From Phoronis ovalis (taxonomy: Eukaryota; Phoronida; Phoronidae): a stretch of DNA of 14,361 nucleotides. A model generated the notes under the pieces. The model saw only the letters and a list, made by a program, of their open reading frames with translations. It ran no database searches and was not told the origin of the DNA. This document shows, piece by piece, positions 9,701 through 14,361 of the stretch (positions are counted from its first letter, which is position 1; the number at the start of each line of letters is the position of its first letter). The position numbers and the translations under genes are program-made. The DNA lies in the NCBI GenBank assembly GCA_028565635.1, contig JAOXYB010032775.1:1-14361 (forward strand). The letters are read 5' to 3'.

Positions 9701-12700
9701 GCTTGGTACATATTTAAACTACATTGTAATTTAACACAATCATTAAAAAGTATCTTCTTTGTTAATCTTTCTGAAGTCATACCCAATATGTTCATCTGAT
9801 TTCCATCATGTAACATATAGCAAAACTATTTATCTATTTAAGTTCCTTATACATTTTAGATAACCATGTCTGCCAGTAGTGATGTGAGCATTGTATTTAC
9901 TGAAGATCGTGCAAGCTGGCAATACACCAAGGATGTTAACAGTGAAGACATAATGTTTCGCTATGTACGTATATCAGTGTTTGCAGGTTGATCATGCGGT
10001 AATTTGAAGTTACAGTGGATAAATCTCCAAATCTTGGCTGACATGCAAAAAAGTCATAATTATCTCTGCCACTTACTCTGATGAATTTGAGGCCTTGTGG
10101 CAAAACCTGTTTTTTCTCTTTATGCACTCAAGGACAAGTGTGTAAATATTTTATACTCTAAAAAAAAAAATGCAAAAATAATAATAAAAAGAATAATTGC
10201 TATTATTAATAATATAATTAAAACTTTATGTATGAATATAACTGTTCCTATTCTACATAGCTAAGTGGTGTTTGTAAATGCAAATTTATATAATAATTAT
10301 ATTAACATTTTAGCTCTGTGGATATTAATATTTCTATAGCTCAGAGCATTAACAACAAGAACTGCTTGTCATATAAGTCATGTTATTAACAAAAAAATAT
10401 GTGATTACCTCAGCTGATCATTTTACTCTTTTTATGCTTTATATATTTGACAATTTCTTATTATCAACTTGTCTACTAAAATAAATTTCTAAGACATTCC
10501 CATTGTTTTATCTCCTTGAATGACTCCATATTTAATAATAATCAACAGCAAACATTTTTGATCTCTTAAAAAAGTGATGTTAAAATGTTACTGATAAAAA
10601 AAAGAAAATTTACTTGTATTTGTCTGTACTTATTTATTTTAATTTTTATTTAACATTATTGTAAATTTCTCATTACTGACACGGATATGCAGACATTCAC
10701 TGGACTGGTATAAATAATTGCAACATAACACTATTTTTAGACATTTGGTTTATTTCTGAATAAAGACTTTCGTGATATAGGAAATTATAAAGAGGAATTG
10801 TGAGTTATAGATTACACTTCTGTTGTTGTTATGTTACACAATAAAACAATTCTGAATTACTGTTTGAATATGCTTTGGATTAGGAAAAGTAATTTACACT
10901 TTTTGCCGTTACTTTTAACTGTTAATGTTTCAAAATAAATTTATAGCAGTGAATATTGTTAAGCACAATTTATTCACACTTTATACTTTAAGTTAAATTT
11001 TGTTATTTAAATGAAAAGTTAATAAAAGTATGTATATTCTGAAAGTATACAACTCAAACTTTCTAAATCTGTAATTTATTTTTCTGTGAGTATATCATGT
11101 GACCTATGTGGTTGCCATTTTAGGTTAAAACATTAAATTTTTGGAAACATAACATTCAAAAGAATATAAGTCAAAAACTCCTCATACTACATATTCCTAA
11201 CATATATAGCTACAAAACTGTAAAGTTTCGTTACCTAAATTTTGTTGACTTTTTACTGATCCATAAATTTTGAAAAATTCATAGGTTTCAAAGTAAAATT
11301 TCAAAAATCTGAGACATACTTTTGCAACTATAAAGATTATTTGTGCGAAGTTTGAACTATATGCGGCGTTTAGTAGTAGCTTTTGAATTTTGCATTTGCT
11401 GTATCCGTACAGGTCACATGATCTACTCGACAGACAAAAATAAATTACAGATAAAGTTTCTAAGTTGTATACTTTCAAAATATGTAAAAACTATACTTTT
11501 ATCTGCCTATCTTTTCTATCTTTTCATTCAATTACCGGTACATAAAATTTAAGTGTGAATCAATTGTACCAAACAATATTTGCTACCTTTAAATCAAAAA
11601 TTGTACTTTAAACATATTGAAAGCTTCATCACTGAGTCCTTCAGTCAATAAACTTATCAATAAAACAAGATAGAATAAAAGCTGCCATGATGCATGCTTT
11701 AATGTCACATGATTCAGTGTTTGATAAGATTTACTTGAAATACTTTTGCTGAATTAAAATGACATCAAATGAATATGCATGCTGCCGATATTGATAATGT
11801 ATTTTCTAAATTGTTAAAAATTATTAAATTTTTGCACAACAAAGTTCTAAATTGTTAAAAATTATTAATTTTTTTGCACAACAAAGTAGTTCCAAAGCAA
11901 TAAGTTTGGACTATTATATGTCATTTGTTCATAGATCCATTGGTTACATTGCAATGGTTACTTTTTCGGTTATTACATTTATAACCTAAACACGTATTAC
12001 TATTTTAAACTTCTTGTTTTAGAGACTTGACTGTCCGTGTCATCTTAAATTTCTAATATTTTTATTTCATGTAAAGATTGTTTTATTACAGAGAAAATAC
12101 TACTCAGTTAGTTCAAATTCAAGTAGAGCCTGCTGTTGCTGGCTTAGCTTGTCCTGCTCCAGCATCCCAGGTAGGTTCTACATGTTCGGCTATCCCATAA
12201 TCACAGGTAAGTTGAATGATTGGTTGTTAATCCTGTGATTAGCCACATAAAGGAGATAGTAGTGTCCATCAAAGATTCAAGGCCACAATAACTGCAGTAT
12301 CCATGTGTGTATGTGTGCACGTGTGTTTGTATGATGTAAAATTCAAAATAATCATTATGATAGAGTTGTTGCCGTAATAGAAAAAAAATCCTAATCACTT
12401 TCTTCTTGCAAACCTGAATGGTAAAAGCAACATTGCTGCAGAGGCAGTTAAGATCTCACTTTGATTACTCATCAAAGTTTTGTATTTTTTAAATGTATTA
12501 CTTAATTACCATGAATGAATCATAAACATAAATTAAAGTTATTCCTCTCTTTTCAGGTGACATCTATTTATGTCGGCTGTCCAAAACATCGTTATATTTT
12601 AGTTAAGTAAGTTGCTGAATTGTGCATATTTTAATTTAATTAGCTGTGTACTGCAGAACCAAATGCATATATTTATTTTAAGTATTTTGCATGTGAATGT

Positions 12701-14238
12701 AGAAAAAGTGTCTAAGTTAAATCCAGTTATTGTTATTATTTTTGTTTTTCCAGGTATCATTAGATAAAAGAAAAAATCAGGCAAATTTGTTTGTTCAGTT
12801 TACCTATTCACTGAAGAAATTAAAACAAAAATCATATTGGAAGATCTGTCACCCATAAATTAATGACTTCTTTATTGTTCCAGTATCACTTGCTTATTGC
12901 TGCATCTTGTTTTTGTTAGGCATGGTAATGGGGATGAAGAGAACTGTGTGCTTCCCAGGTCATATACAATTCCTGGGTATGTCCAGTTTTTACTTATTTA
13001 TCTACAGATTTAACAAGCTATGTTCAAAATCCTTAAAATATTGGTATGTTGAATTTTGTCTTTCTGTGAAACAAAGCAATCCATCTTGATAATCATTTAG
13101 CAAGTATTGTGAGAAGTAAACCTAAATAAAATTTTAACTGCTACAGAACATATTCAGTGATTTATATAGATTTAAAATGTTATATGTACATAGGTGTCAA
13201 GTCTCTTATTGCAAGCGTGAAACTTCTTTTTTATAGCTTATTTTCCACCATTGCTTTCAATAGAAAATTGTCCAAAAATACCCAAACTCCTCAAAAATTC
13301 TGCCAACTTGACAGATAAGTATGTATAGGACATTGTTAATCTCTTGTGTGCCACATTTTATAATTCAATGTTCACTGTTTCTAGAGGTCACTATGAACAT
13401 AACGGTCAAGTAGTCCTTGACAAAGACAAAGATGTCATGTATGATCCAAGCGCTGGATGCCCAATAAAGATAAAAAACAACCAGAATCTTCTACCGCAAG
13501 TTCTTTTGTGAGGACAATGATTTGGATTATATCACATTCTCAGTAAAATACATCTGTCTCATTAATTTTACCATCCACTTCAGTGGTTTGTTTTTTTAAT
13601 GTCTTGCTTGATCTTCTGATTAAACTTTCTTTCCAGTCATACATCAAGATAATTATGTCTCTTGCTAAAGCAGATTGTAGGCCACCTGGTGAGAAAATGT
13701 AGAGCTAGATGCCTTAATTTACACAAGAATTGCATCATTTTTTAATAAAAATGGCCATTTCTAAACTATGTTTTCTGTCATTTTGAGCAAAATTACACCC
13801 AAGTTTAAATTAAGAGTCAACCCCAAAGAAACAGAGAGAAAAAGCTCATACTTATATGAACACTACTTTTGGGGATGGTAGGTTCCACTTATGCCAAATA
13901 GCCCTACAAGCTGTAAACATAGACTAACCTTTCTCACCAATCTTTCTATAAGCATAAATGAAGTCTCTAGGGCAATATGCAGAAAGGGGAATTCTACTGG
14001 GATGCGAAAATGTCAGAATTATTTCTTTTTTATTTGAAATACTTAACCCTGCACTTGCTTATGTAGAGGCTGCAAAAATATTTTTCTTATTAATCTGAAA
14101 ATATAATGGCTTATGATGTTTAATCCTTATAATTTTAGGTATGATAATGACAATTTCGTAAAACATGTAAGTGTTGACTTCATAGTCTGGGAAATTCATG
14201 ATAGAACTGGATACTCATACAATGCAACTGTTAGAGAT
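3632..14238 (+). CDS. CatSper auxiliary subunit delta/epsilon-like gene, partial at both ends (18 exons)
   Basis: Exon blocks at 3632-3767, 3948-4085, 4574-4651, 4839-4914, 5336-5428, 5742-5828, 6871-6950, 7927-8094, 9489-9638, 9860-9964, 10741-10799, 12092-12170, 12557-12606, 12920-12976, 13147-13193 (tentative), 13237-13318, 13385-13507 and 14139-14238 join in compatible phases into about 569 stop-free codons. The product resembles CATSPERD/CATSPERE, large glycoproteins that form part of the extracellular canopy of the sperm-specific CatSper calcium channel. Visible family-like marks are a Cys/Trp strand (YHCMWDYTV), propeller-like repeats (WSEH.AF, NKKNMYYGKF, VVLYFDAASRLYMV), CPYVNFFTW, SIYVGCPKHRYILVK, AGCPIKI and a closing WEIHDRTGYSYNAT segment. 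Sequons NSS, NES, NNS, NVT, NTT, NLT and NAT fit an extracellular location. The signal peptide, the first exons, the rest of the Ig/stem region and the membrane helix are not seen. Family recognition is from memory of motifs, not a search; delta versus epsilon is undecided. Confidence 0.8.
3948..4085 (+). CDS. CatSper-like exon: MVVAWSEHTAFIS strand
   Basis: The acceptor is ttgtatcttgttag and the donor is the strong AAT|GTAAGT. The 46 codons are in phase 0 at both ends. The translation IDNNMVVAWSEHTAFISNES contains an NES sequon and resembles a propeller-type strand pair (hydrophobic strand, then W and an exposed loop). The rest, with LVFPIQDIEAAGVTV, is acidic and ends ENN, continuing to IEISDMAF. 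A second AG four bases downstream would change the phase, so the first is preferred. Confidence 0.8.
4146..4430 (+). repeat. Degenerate intronic tandem repeats
   Basis: In this intron acagtttaaggtgact (4146) recurs as acagtttaagttgact (4185), a 39-base spacing. Further on three units share agttctacatcatt (4277), acttctacatcatt (4327) and acttctatgtcata (4388), each followed by cacct or tacct and ctttagaa/ctttagag (4307, 4368, 4419). The spacing is 50-60 bases. The units have diverged and carry no splice or coding signal. Confidence 0.6.
4574..4651 (+). CDS. CatSper-like exon: IEISDMAFDAL strand
   Basis: Acceptor ttcttattatcag; 26 codons, phase 0 to phase 0. The translation IEISDMAFDALPNRVGVAVF is a typical propeller beta strand pattern. 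The donor AAG|GTTATT is weak, but it gives the only in-phase join to the next exon (GENK-RLVLTYSW). The stronger-looking GTGAAA donor at 4641 would break the frame. Confidence 0.75.
4839..4914 (+). CDS. CatSper-like exon: RLVLTYSWDTKDW
   Basis: Acceptor ctattgttttttag and donor ATGG|GTAAGA are both good. The exon starts in phase 0 and ends in phase 1 (25 codons plus one base). The translation RLVLTYSWDTKDWHIPKMWL is rich in Trp and aromatic residues, as expected for repeated propeller blades. Confidence 0.8.
5127..5143. repeat. AT dinucleotide microsatellite
   Basis: An uninterrupted (AT)n run within the intron upstream of the exon at 5336. It has no further significance in the sequence. Confidence 0.8.
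5336..5428 (+). CDS. CatSper-like exon: YLFWSESSIYYYYNLG
   Basis: Acceptor ctgttatctttgtag and donor TTGG|GTGAGT are strong. Entry and exit are both phase 1. The translation SSKINILYHFSLTSSYLFWS followed by ESSIYYYYNL is a beta-rich segment with the Y/F-W-S pattern that recurs in the neighbouring exons. Confidence 0.8.
5464..5507. repeat. Compound AT microsatellite
   Basis: (AT)n runs are interrupted by attataatt and agt in the intron after the exon at 5336. It could form a hairpin, as any AT repeat can. Confidence 0.8.
5628..5695 (+). repeat. Intronic tandem duplication, ~34-bp unit
   Basis: Unit 1 (5628-5663) reads aattgttatagagtgacac then aattttatgcatgtctg. Unit 2 (5664-5695) repeats it with gtga missing and one change (gtttg for gtctg). 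A partial third start, aattg, follows. The near-identity points to a recent duplication. Confidence 0.85.
5742..5828 (+). CDS. CatSper-like exon: EQYGVYKLFKCSRHIL
   Basis: Acceptor ataaattattttag and donor ATAA|GTAAGT are good; phase 1 to phase 1. The translation begins GEQYGVYKLFKCSRHILSKQ. Only phase 1 is open: the other two frames meet TAA or TGA. This excludes insertion of the upstream cryptic exon at 5534-5604, which ends in phase 0. Confidence 0.75.
5829..6183. other. Intron sequence, nothing firmly recognised
   Basis: Complexity is somewhat higher at 5990-6120 (ggccagccagtgaag, aggcaaaccctgcaatg) than in the AT-rich flanks. This may be more of the transposon remnant next to it, but no frame supports that. 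Confidence 0.35.
6184..6486 (-). mobile_element. LINE-like reverse-transcriptase ORF fragment, C-terminal part
   Basis: The minus strand is open for about 100 codons in the intron between the exons at 5742 and 6871. The segment FNKLQVAYRTAFRKVFDV followed by TSTSEFFVRYNI resembles a block of non-LTR retrotransposon ORF2 proteins downstream of the polymerase core, where the usual pattern is K-L-x-V-A-Y-N-x-A-F-R then S-A-S-x-M-F-V. The upstream part (RFSDDNFITPMYIVRIYD) was not matched. There is no catalytic motif here, a TGA closes the frame on the 5' side and no poly-A follows closely. It would be a dead, truncated remnant. The open frame in AT-rich DNA is only mildly unusual by chance, so the call rests on the short motif. 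Confidence 0.45.
6871..6950 (+). CDS. CatSper-like exon: HEIVAITNKKNMYYGKF
   Basis: Acceptor ctttgtactggcag and donor CAA|GTAGGT. It enters in phase 1 and exits in phase 0. NRKHEIVAITNKKNMYYGKF is a hydrophobic strand, a turn, and an aromatic strand ending GK. This is the commonest propeller blade pattern in CatSper delta/epsilon ectodomains. It reads directly into the next exon as SELVQ-IYSGEP. Confidence 0.8.
6951..7424. other. Intron sequence, nothing recognised
   Basis: AT-rich intron between the exon at 6871 and the dispersed repeat copy. No ORF, repeat or structured element was seen. Confidence 0.5.
7425..7835 (+). repeat. Dispersed repeat, copy 2 (intronic)
   Basis: This is the second copy of the element at 528-970, within the intron before the exon at 7927. 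Anchors are ccctggcagtctgaacaaatcc, agaagaacg...tatataaagtg, cccaatcagattgcagctt, ggactaag, ttcactcttgttaaattg, tatggttaagcacag and gatggattta. It is about 30 bases shorter than copy 1, and both homologies stop at similar points. The shared TATATAAAGTG and CCAATCA words might be promoter-like, but this is not shown. Confidence 0.75.
7927..8094 (+). CDS. CatSper-like exon: VVLYFDAASRLYMVKM and CP junction
   Basis: The acceptor is ttttgaatgtcag and the donor is CCA|GTAAGT. The 56 codons are phase 0 at both ends. The translation contains NNSVVLYFDAASRLYMVKM, a classic blade strand-turn-strand, with an NNS sequon. It ends YPDTACP, which joins YVNFF of the next exon to make CPYVNFF; a Cys-Pro-Tyr at this point is a family-type mark. 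The exon begins only 91 bases downstream of a dispersed repeat copy. Confidence 0.85.
8233..8600 (-). mobile_element. Retro-inserted fragment with poly-A tail, unidentified
   Basis: On the minus strand a stretch of higher GC content ends in a run of twelve A (plus-strand T at 8233-8244), as retroposed sequences do. About 63 minus-strand codons are open just before it, with GWKPKGTAEPDILADKLKTV, then DSLGNDICQAVGKLLIDSAL and EHALHPETTREVVLS before a TGA. Further 5', another frame gives LVLVPKDPLLGMDWIWRRLN. I do not recognise the protein. A truncated non-LTR element or a processed pseudogene would both fit. The long plus-strand frame at 8148-8531 is taken as a shadow, since CP at 8094 joins YVNFF at 9489 in phase. 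Confidence 0.45.
8601..9488. other. Intron sequence, nothing recognised
   Basis: Remaining part of the 1.4-kb intron before the exon at 9489. Mixed composition at first (a 6-bp stem gtcctt/aaggac near 8601-8620), then AT-rich. No exon that fits the phases and no RNA gene was found. Confidence 0.4.
9489..9638 (+). CDS. CatSper-like exon: YVNFFTWKDNSPMYDVYFFDM
   Basis: Acceptor caatatttttatttttcag and donor TTG|GTGAGT are strong; exactly 50 codons in phase 0. Residues YVNFFTWKDNSPMYDVYFFD and MIWDRNVTSLTFGAGIIYP show dense aromatic strands and an NVT sequon. It completes the CPY..F junction with the previous exon across a 1.4-kb intron. Confidence 0.85.
9860..9964 (+). CDS. CatSper-like exon: VSIVFTEDRASWQYTKDV
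   Basis: Acceptor ccttatacattttag and donor TAT|GTACGT; 35 codons, phase 0 to phase 0. The translation ITMSASSDVSIVFTEDRASW has the strand plus D/R-x-S-x-W pattern found at beta-propeller blade turns. It ends EDIMFRY and continues in phase to the exon at 10741. Confidence 0.8.
9965..10740. other. AT-rich intron with simple A tracts
   Basis: Contains an A run near 10161-10170 and AAT-rich low-complexity sequence to about 10220. The acceptor-like sites at 9987, 10314 and 10549 lead to blocks that either hit stops or are under 20 bases in the needed phase. Confidence 0.45.
10741..10799 (+). CDS. CatSper-like short exon: TFGLFLNKDFRDIGNY
   Basis: Acceptor aacataacactatttttag and donor AATT|GTGAGT are both good. 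The 59 bases enter in phase 0 and leave in phase 2, exactly bridging the phase-0 exon at 9860 and the phase-2 exon at 12092. Without it the two cannot be joined. The translation TFGLFLNKDFRDIGNYKEEL runs on into ENTTQLVQIQV. No other open block with these phases was seen in 9965-12091. Confidence 0.7.
10800..12091. other. Longest stretch of AT-rich intron
   Basis: This 1.3-kb intron holds two overlapping opposite-strand open frames near 11197-11552 (93 and 69 codons), neither with recognisable content, and the tandem duplication at 11805. No exon was identified. Confidence 0.45.
11805..11887 (+). repeat. 41-bp tandem duplication
   Basis: tctaaattgttaaaaattat...gcacaacaaagt occurs twice in direct succession (11805-11845 and 11846-11887), differing only around the T tract (aaattttt against aattttttt). 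The high identity suggests a recent slippage or duplication event in the intron. Confidence 0.9.
12092..12170 (+). CDS. CatSper-like exon: NTTQLVQIQVEPAVAGLACP
   Basis: Acceptor agattgttttattacag and donor CAG|GTAGGT. It enters in phase 2 and exits in phase 0. ENTTQLVQIQVEPAVAGLAC carries an NTT sequon. The alternating hydrophobic strand ending in a cysteine lies just before the VGCP motif of the next exon, marking the passage from propeller to the following domain. Confidence 0.8.
12301..12332. repeat. Imperfect GT microsatellite
   Basis: An imperfect gtgtgtatgtgtgcacgtgtgt run in the intron between the exons at 12092 and 12557. Confidence 0.65.
12557..12606 (+). CDS. CatSper-like exon: SIYVGCPKHRYILVK motif
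   Basis: Acceptor tattcctctcttttcag and donor TTAA|GTAAGT. Phase 0 to phase 2. VTSIYVGCPKHRYILV includes a V-G-C-P motif followed by a basic, aromatic strand. I recognise this as a conserved block of CatSper delta/epsilon proteins; it is one of the two best identifiers of the gene. Confidence 0.85.
12920..12976 (+). CDS. CatSper-like exon: CVLPRSYTIPG
   Basis: Acceptor catcttgtttttgttag and donor CTGG|GTATGT. Phase 2 to phase 2. The translation HGNGDEENCVLPRSYTIPG follows ILVK in frame and supplies the cysteine and aromatic-T-I-P strand expected after the VGCP block. The exit phase does not fit the exon at 13237 directly, so an intervening exon or a sequence error is needed. Confidence 0.75.
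13147..13193 (+). CDS. Tentative 47-base CatSper-like exon that restores frame
   Basis: Acceptor aaaattttaactgctacag is strong; donor ATAG|GTGTCA is moderate. The block is open in the required frame (TYSVIYIDLKCYMYI) and changes phase 2 into phase 1, which is what the exons at 12920 and 13237 need. A rival is an 8-base micro-exon at 13104-13111 (after catttag, before GTGAGA) with the same phase change. The residues alone are not diagnostic. Confidence 0.45.
13237..13318 (+). CDS. CatSper-like exon: YFPPLLSIENCPKIPKLL
   Basis: Acceptor acttcttttttatag and donor ATAA|GTATGT. Read with phase 1 entry it gives YFPPLLSIENCPKIPKLLKN then SANLTD (an NLT sequon) and exits in phase 2 into the next exon. 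Read in the phase supplied directly by the exon at 12920 it ends in TAA at 13316, so the frame is chosen from the downstream join. Confidence 0.7.
13385..13507 (+). CDS. CatSper-like exon: MYDPSAGCPIKIKNN
   Basis: Acceptor ttcactgtttctag; donor TTTT|GTGAGG. Phase 2 to phase 2. GHYEHNGQVVLDKDKDVMYD leads to PSAGCPIKIKNNQNLLPQVL. A Tyr-D-x-x-x-x-G-C-P-I motif followed by P-x-x-L and then LYD is the arrangement I know from the C-terminal half of CatSper delta/epsilon. A weaker donor (CAA|GTTCTT at 13500) would instead give phase 0. Confidence 0.8.
13637..13699 (+). CDS. Possible alternative terminal exon
   Basis: A strong acceptor (aaactttctttccag) opens a block reading SYIKIIMSLAKADCRPP in phase 0, continuing PGEKM to a TAG at 13697-13699. 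An AATAAA follows at 13744-13749. If joined to a phase-0 end of the exon at 13385 (weak donor CAA|GTTCTT) it would end the protein before the conserved WEIH block. There is also a good donor (CTG|GTGAGA at 13689). Nothing shows that it is used. Confidence 0.25.
13700..14138. other. Intron sequence with a possible polyadenylation signal
   Basis: An AATAAA lies at 13744-13749. The segment 13790-14000 is less AT-rich than its surroundings and may be old repeat sequence, but no family, frame or terminal structure could be assigned. Confidence 0.35.
14139..14238 (+). CDS. CatSper-like exon: IVWEIHDRTGYSYNAT (last in window)
   Basis: Acceptor ccttataattttag and donor GAT|GTAAGT. It enters in phase 2 and leaves in phase 0. 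LYDNDNFVKHVSVDFIVWEI then HDRTGYSYNATVRD closely fits the conserved block L-Y-D-x-x-x-F-x-x-x-V-x-x-x-F-I-x-W-E-I-H-x-R-x-x-Y-x-Y-N-x-T that precedes the stem and membrane helix in CATSPERD/E. It is the strongest single identifier. Following exons lie outside the window. Confidence 0.9.
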
Positions 14239-14361
14239 GTAAGTATTTGTACTTTCGAAGACATCTAGTCCTTTTCACCTGTTCTTATAGTCTCTAACAC
14301 AGACTATATACTGTATAAATGTACTAAATAAACTATAAACTAGAAAAAGTCAAAAATTTGT

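Noticed and set aside
9936-10127. 63-codon minus-strand frame overlapping the exon at 9860
   Set aside because: Partly antisense to a well-supported exon and no recognised motif; a transposon origin could not be supported.
11197-11552. Overlapping opposite-strand frames of 93 and 69 codons
   Set aside because: AT-rich, no splice context and no recognisable content; frames of this length occur by chance in a window of this size.
12201-12398. 65-codon minus-strand frame over the GT microsatellite
   Set aside because: The THVHTYTH run is a translation of the microsatellite; no other support.
12907-13089. 60-codon plus-strand frame starting near the exon at 12920
   Set aside because: It is in a different frame from the exon, which continues KHGNGDEENC in phase with VGCPKHRYILV; the frame is a shadow.

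Overview
The window reads as eukaryotic, almost certainly metazoan, nuclear DNA. It is AT-rich, coding sequence occurs only as short blocks of about 50 to 170 bases bounded by GT...AG splice sites with compatible phases, and the spaces between hold decayed repeats. No bacterial operon, phage module, CRISPR array, rRNA or tRNA was recognised.

One gene accounts for nearly all the coding signal. From about 3632 to 14238 on the + strand I can chain 18 exons (17 with good support apart from ordinary splice uncertainty, one tentative) into an open frame of about 569 codons with no internal stop. The joined product looks like the extracellular part of a CatSper auxiliary subunit of the delta/epsilon (CATSPERD/CATSPERE) family. 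These are single-pass membrane proteins of the sperm flagellar CatSper calcium channel, with a beta-propeller head, Ig-like and stem domains, and a C-terminal membrane helix. Telling features are a CPY..F junction between two exons, a VGCPKHRY motif, a GCP motif close to the C-terminal side, and a final LYDNDNF...WEIHDRTGYSYNAT block. At least seven N-glycosylation sequons fit an extracellular protein. The start of the gene was not identified, and the Ig/stem remainder and membrane helix must lie beyond base 14361. The gene is therefore partial at both ends. The species cannot be named; retention of CatSper together with an AT-rich, intron-rich genome suggests an aquatic invertebrate, but this is inference.

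Region by region: 1-1240 is a repeat-rich flank of different composition, containing a degenerate ~21-bp tandem repeat (131-360), one copy of a dispersed ~430-bp repeat (528-970), a CpG-rich patch and a ~33-bp G/T-rich tandem repeat (1080-1240). The stretch 1241-3067 is AT-rich with nothing recognised. A near-perfect hairpin of microRNA-precursor size sits at 3068-3148. The CatSper-like gene then runs to the right end. Its introns hold degenerate tandem repeats (4146-4430, 5628-5695, 11805-11887), AT microsatellites, a minus-strand fragment resembling the C-terminal part of a non-LTR retrotransposon reverse transcriptase protein (6184-6486), the second copy of the dispersed repeat (7425-7835), and a minus-strand insertion ending in a poly-A tract (8233-8600).

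The most useful second looks are the gene model itself (especially the frame repair by the 47-base exon at 13147), the hairpin, the repeat pair, and a possible alternative terminal exon at 13637-13699 that would give a form lacking the membrane anchor.
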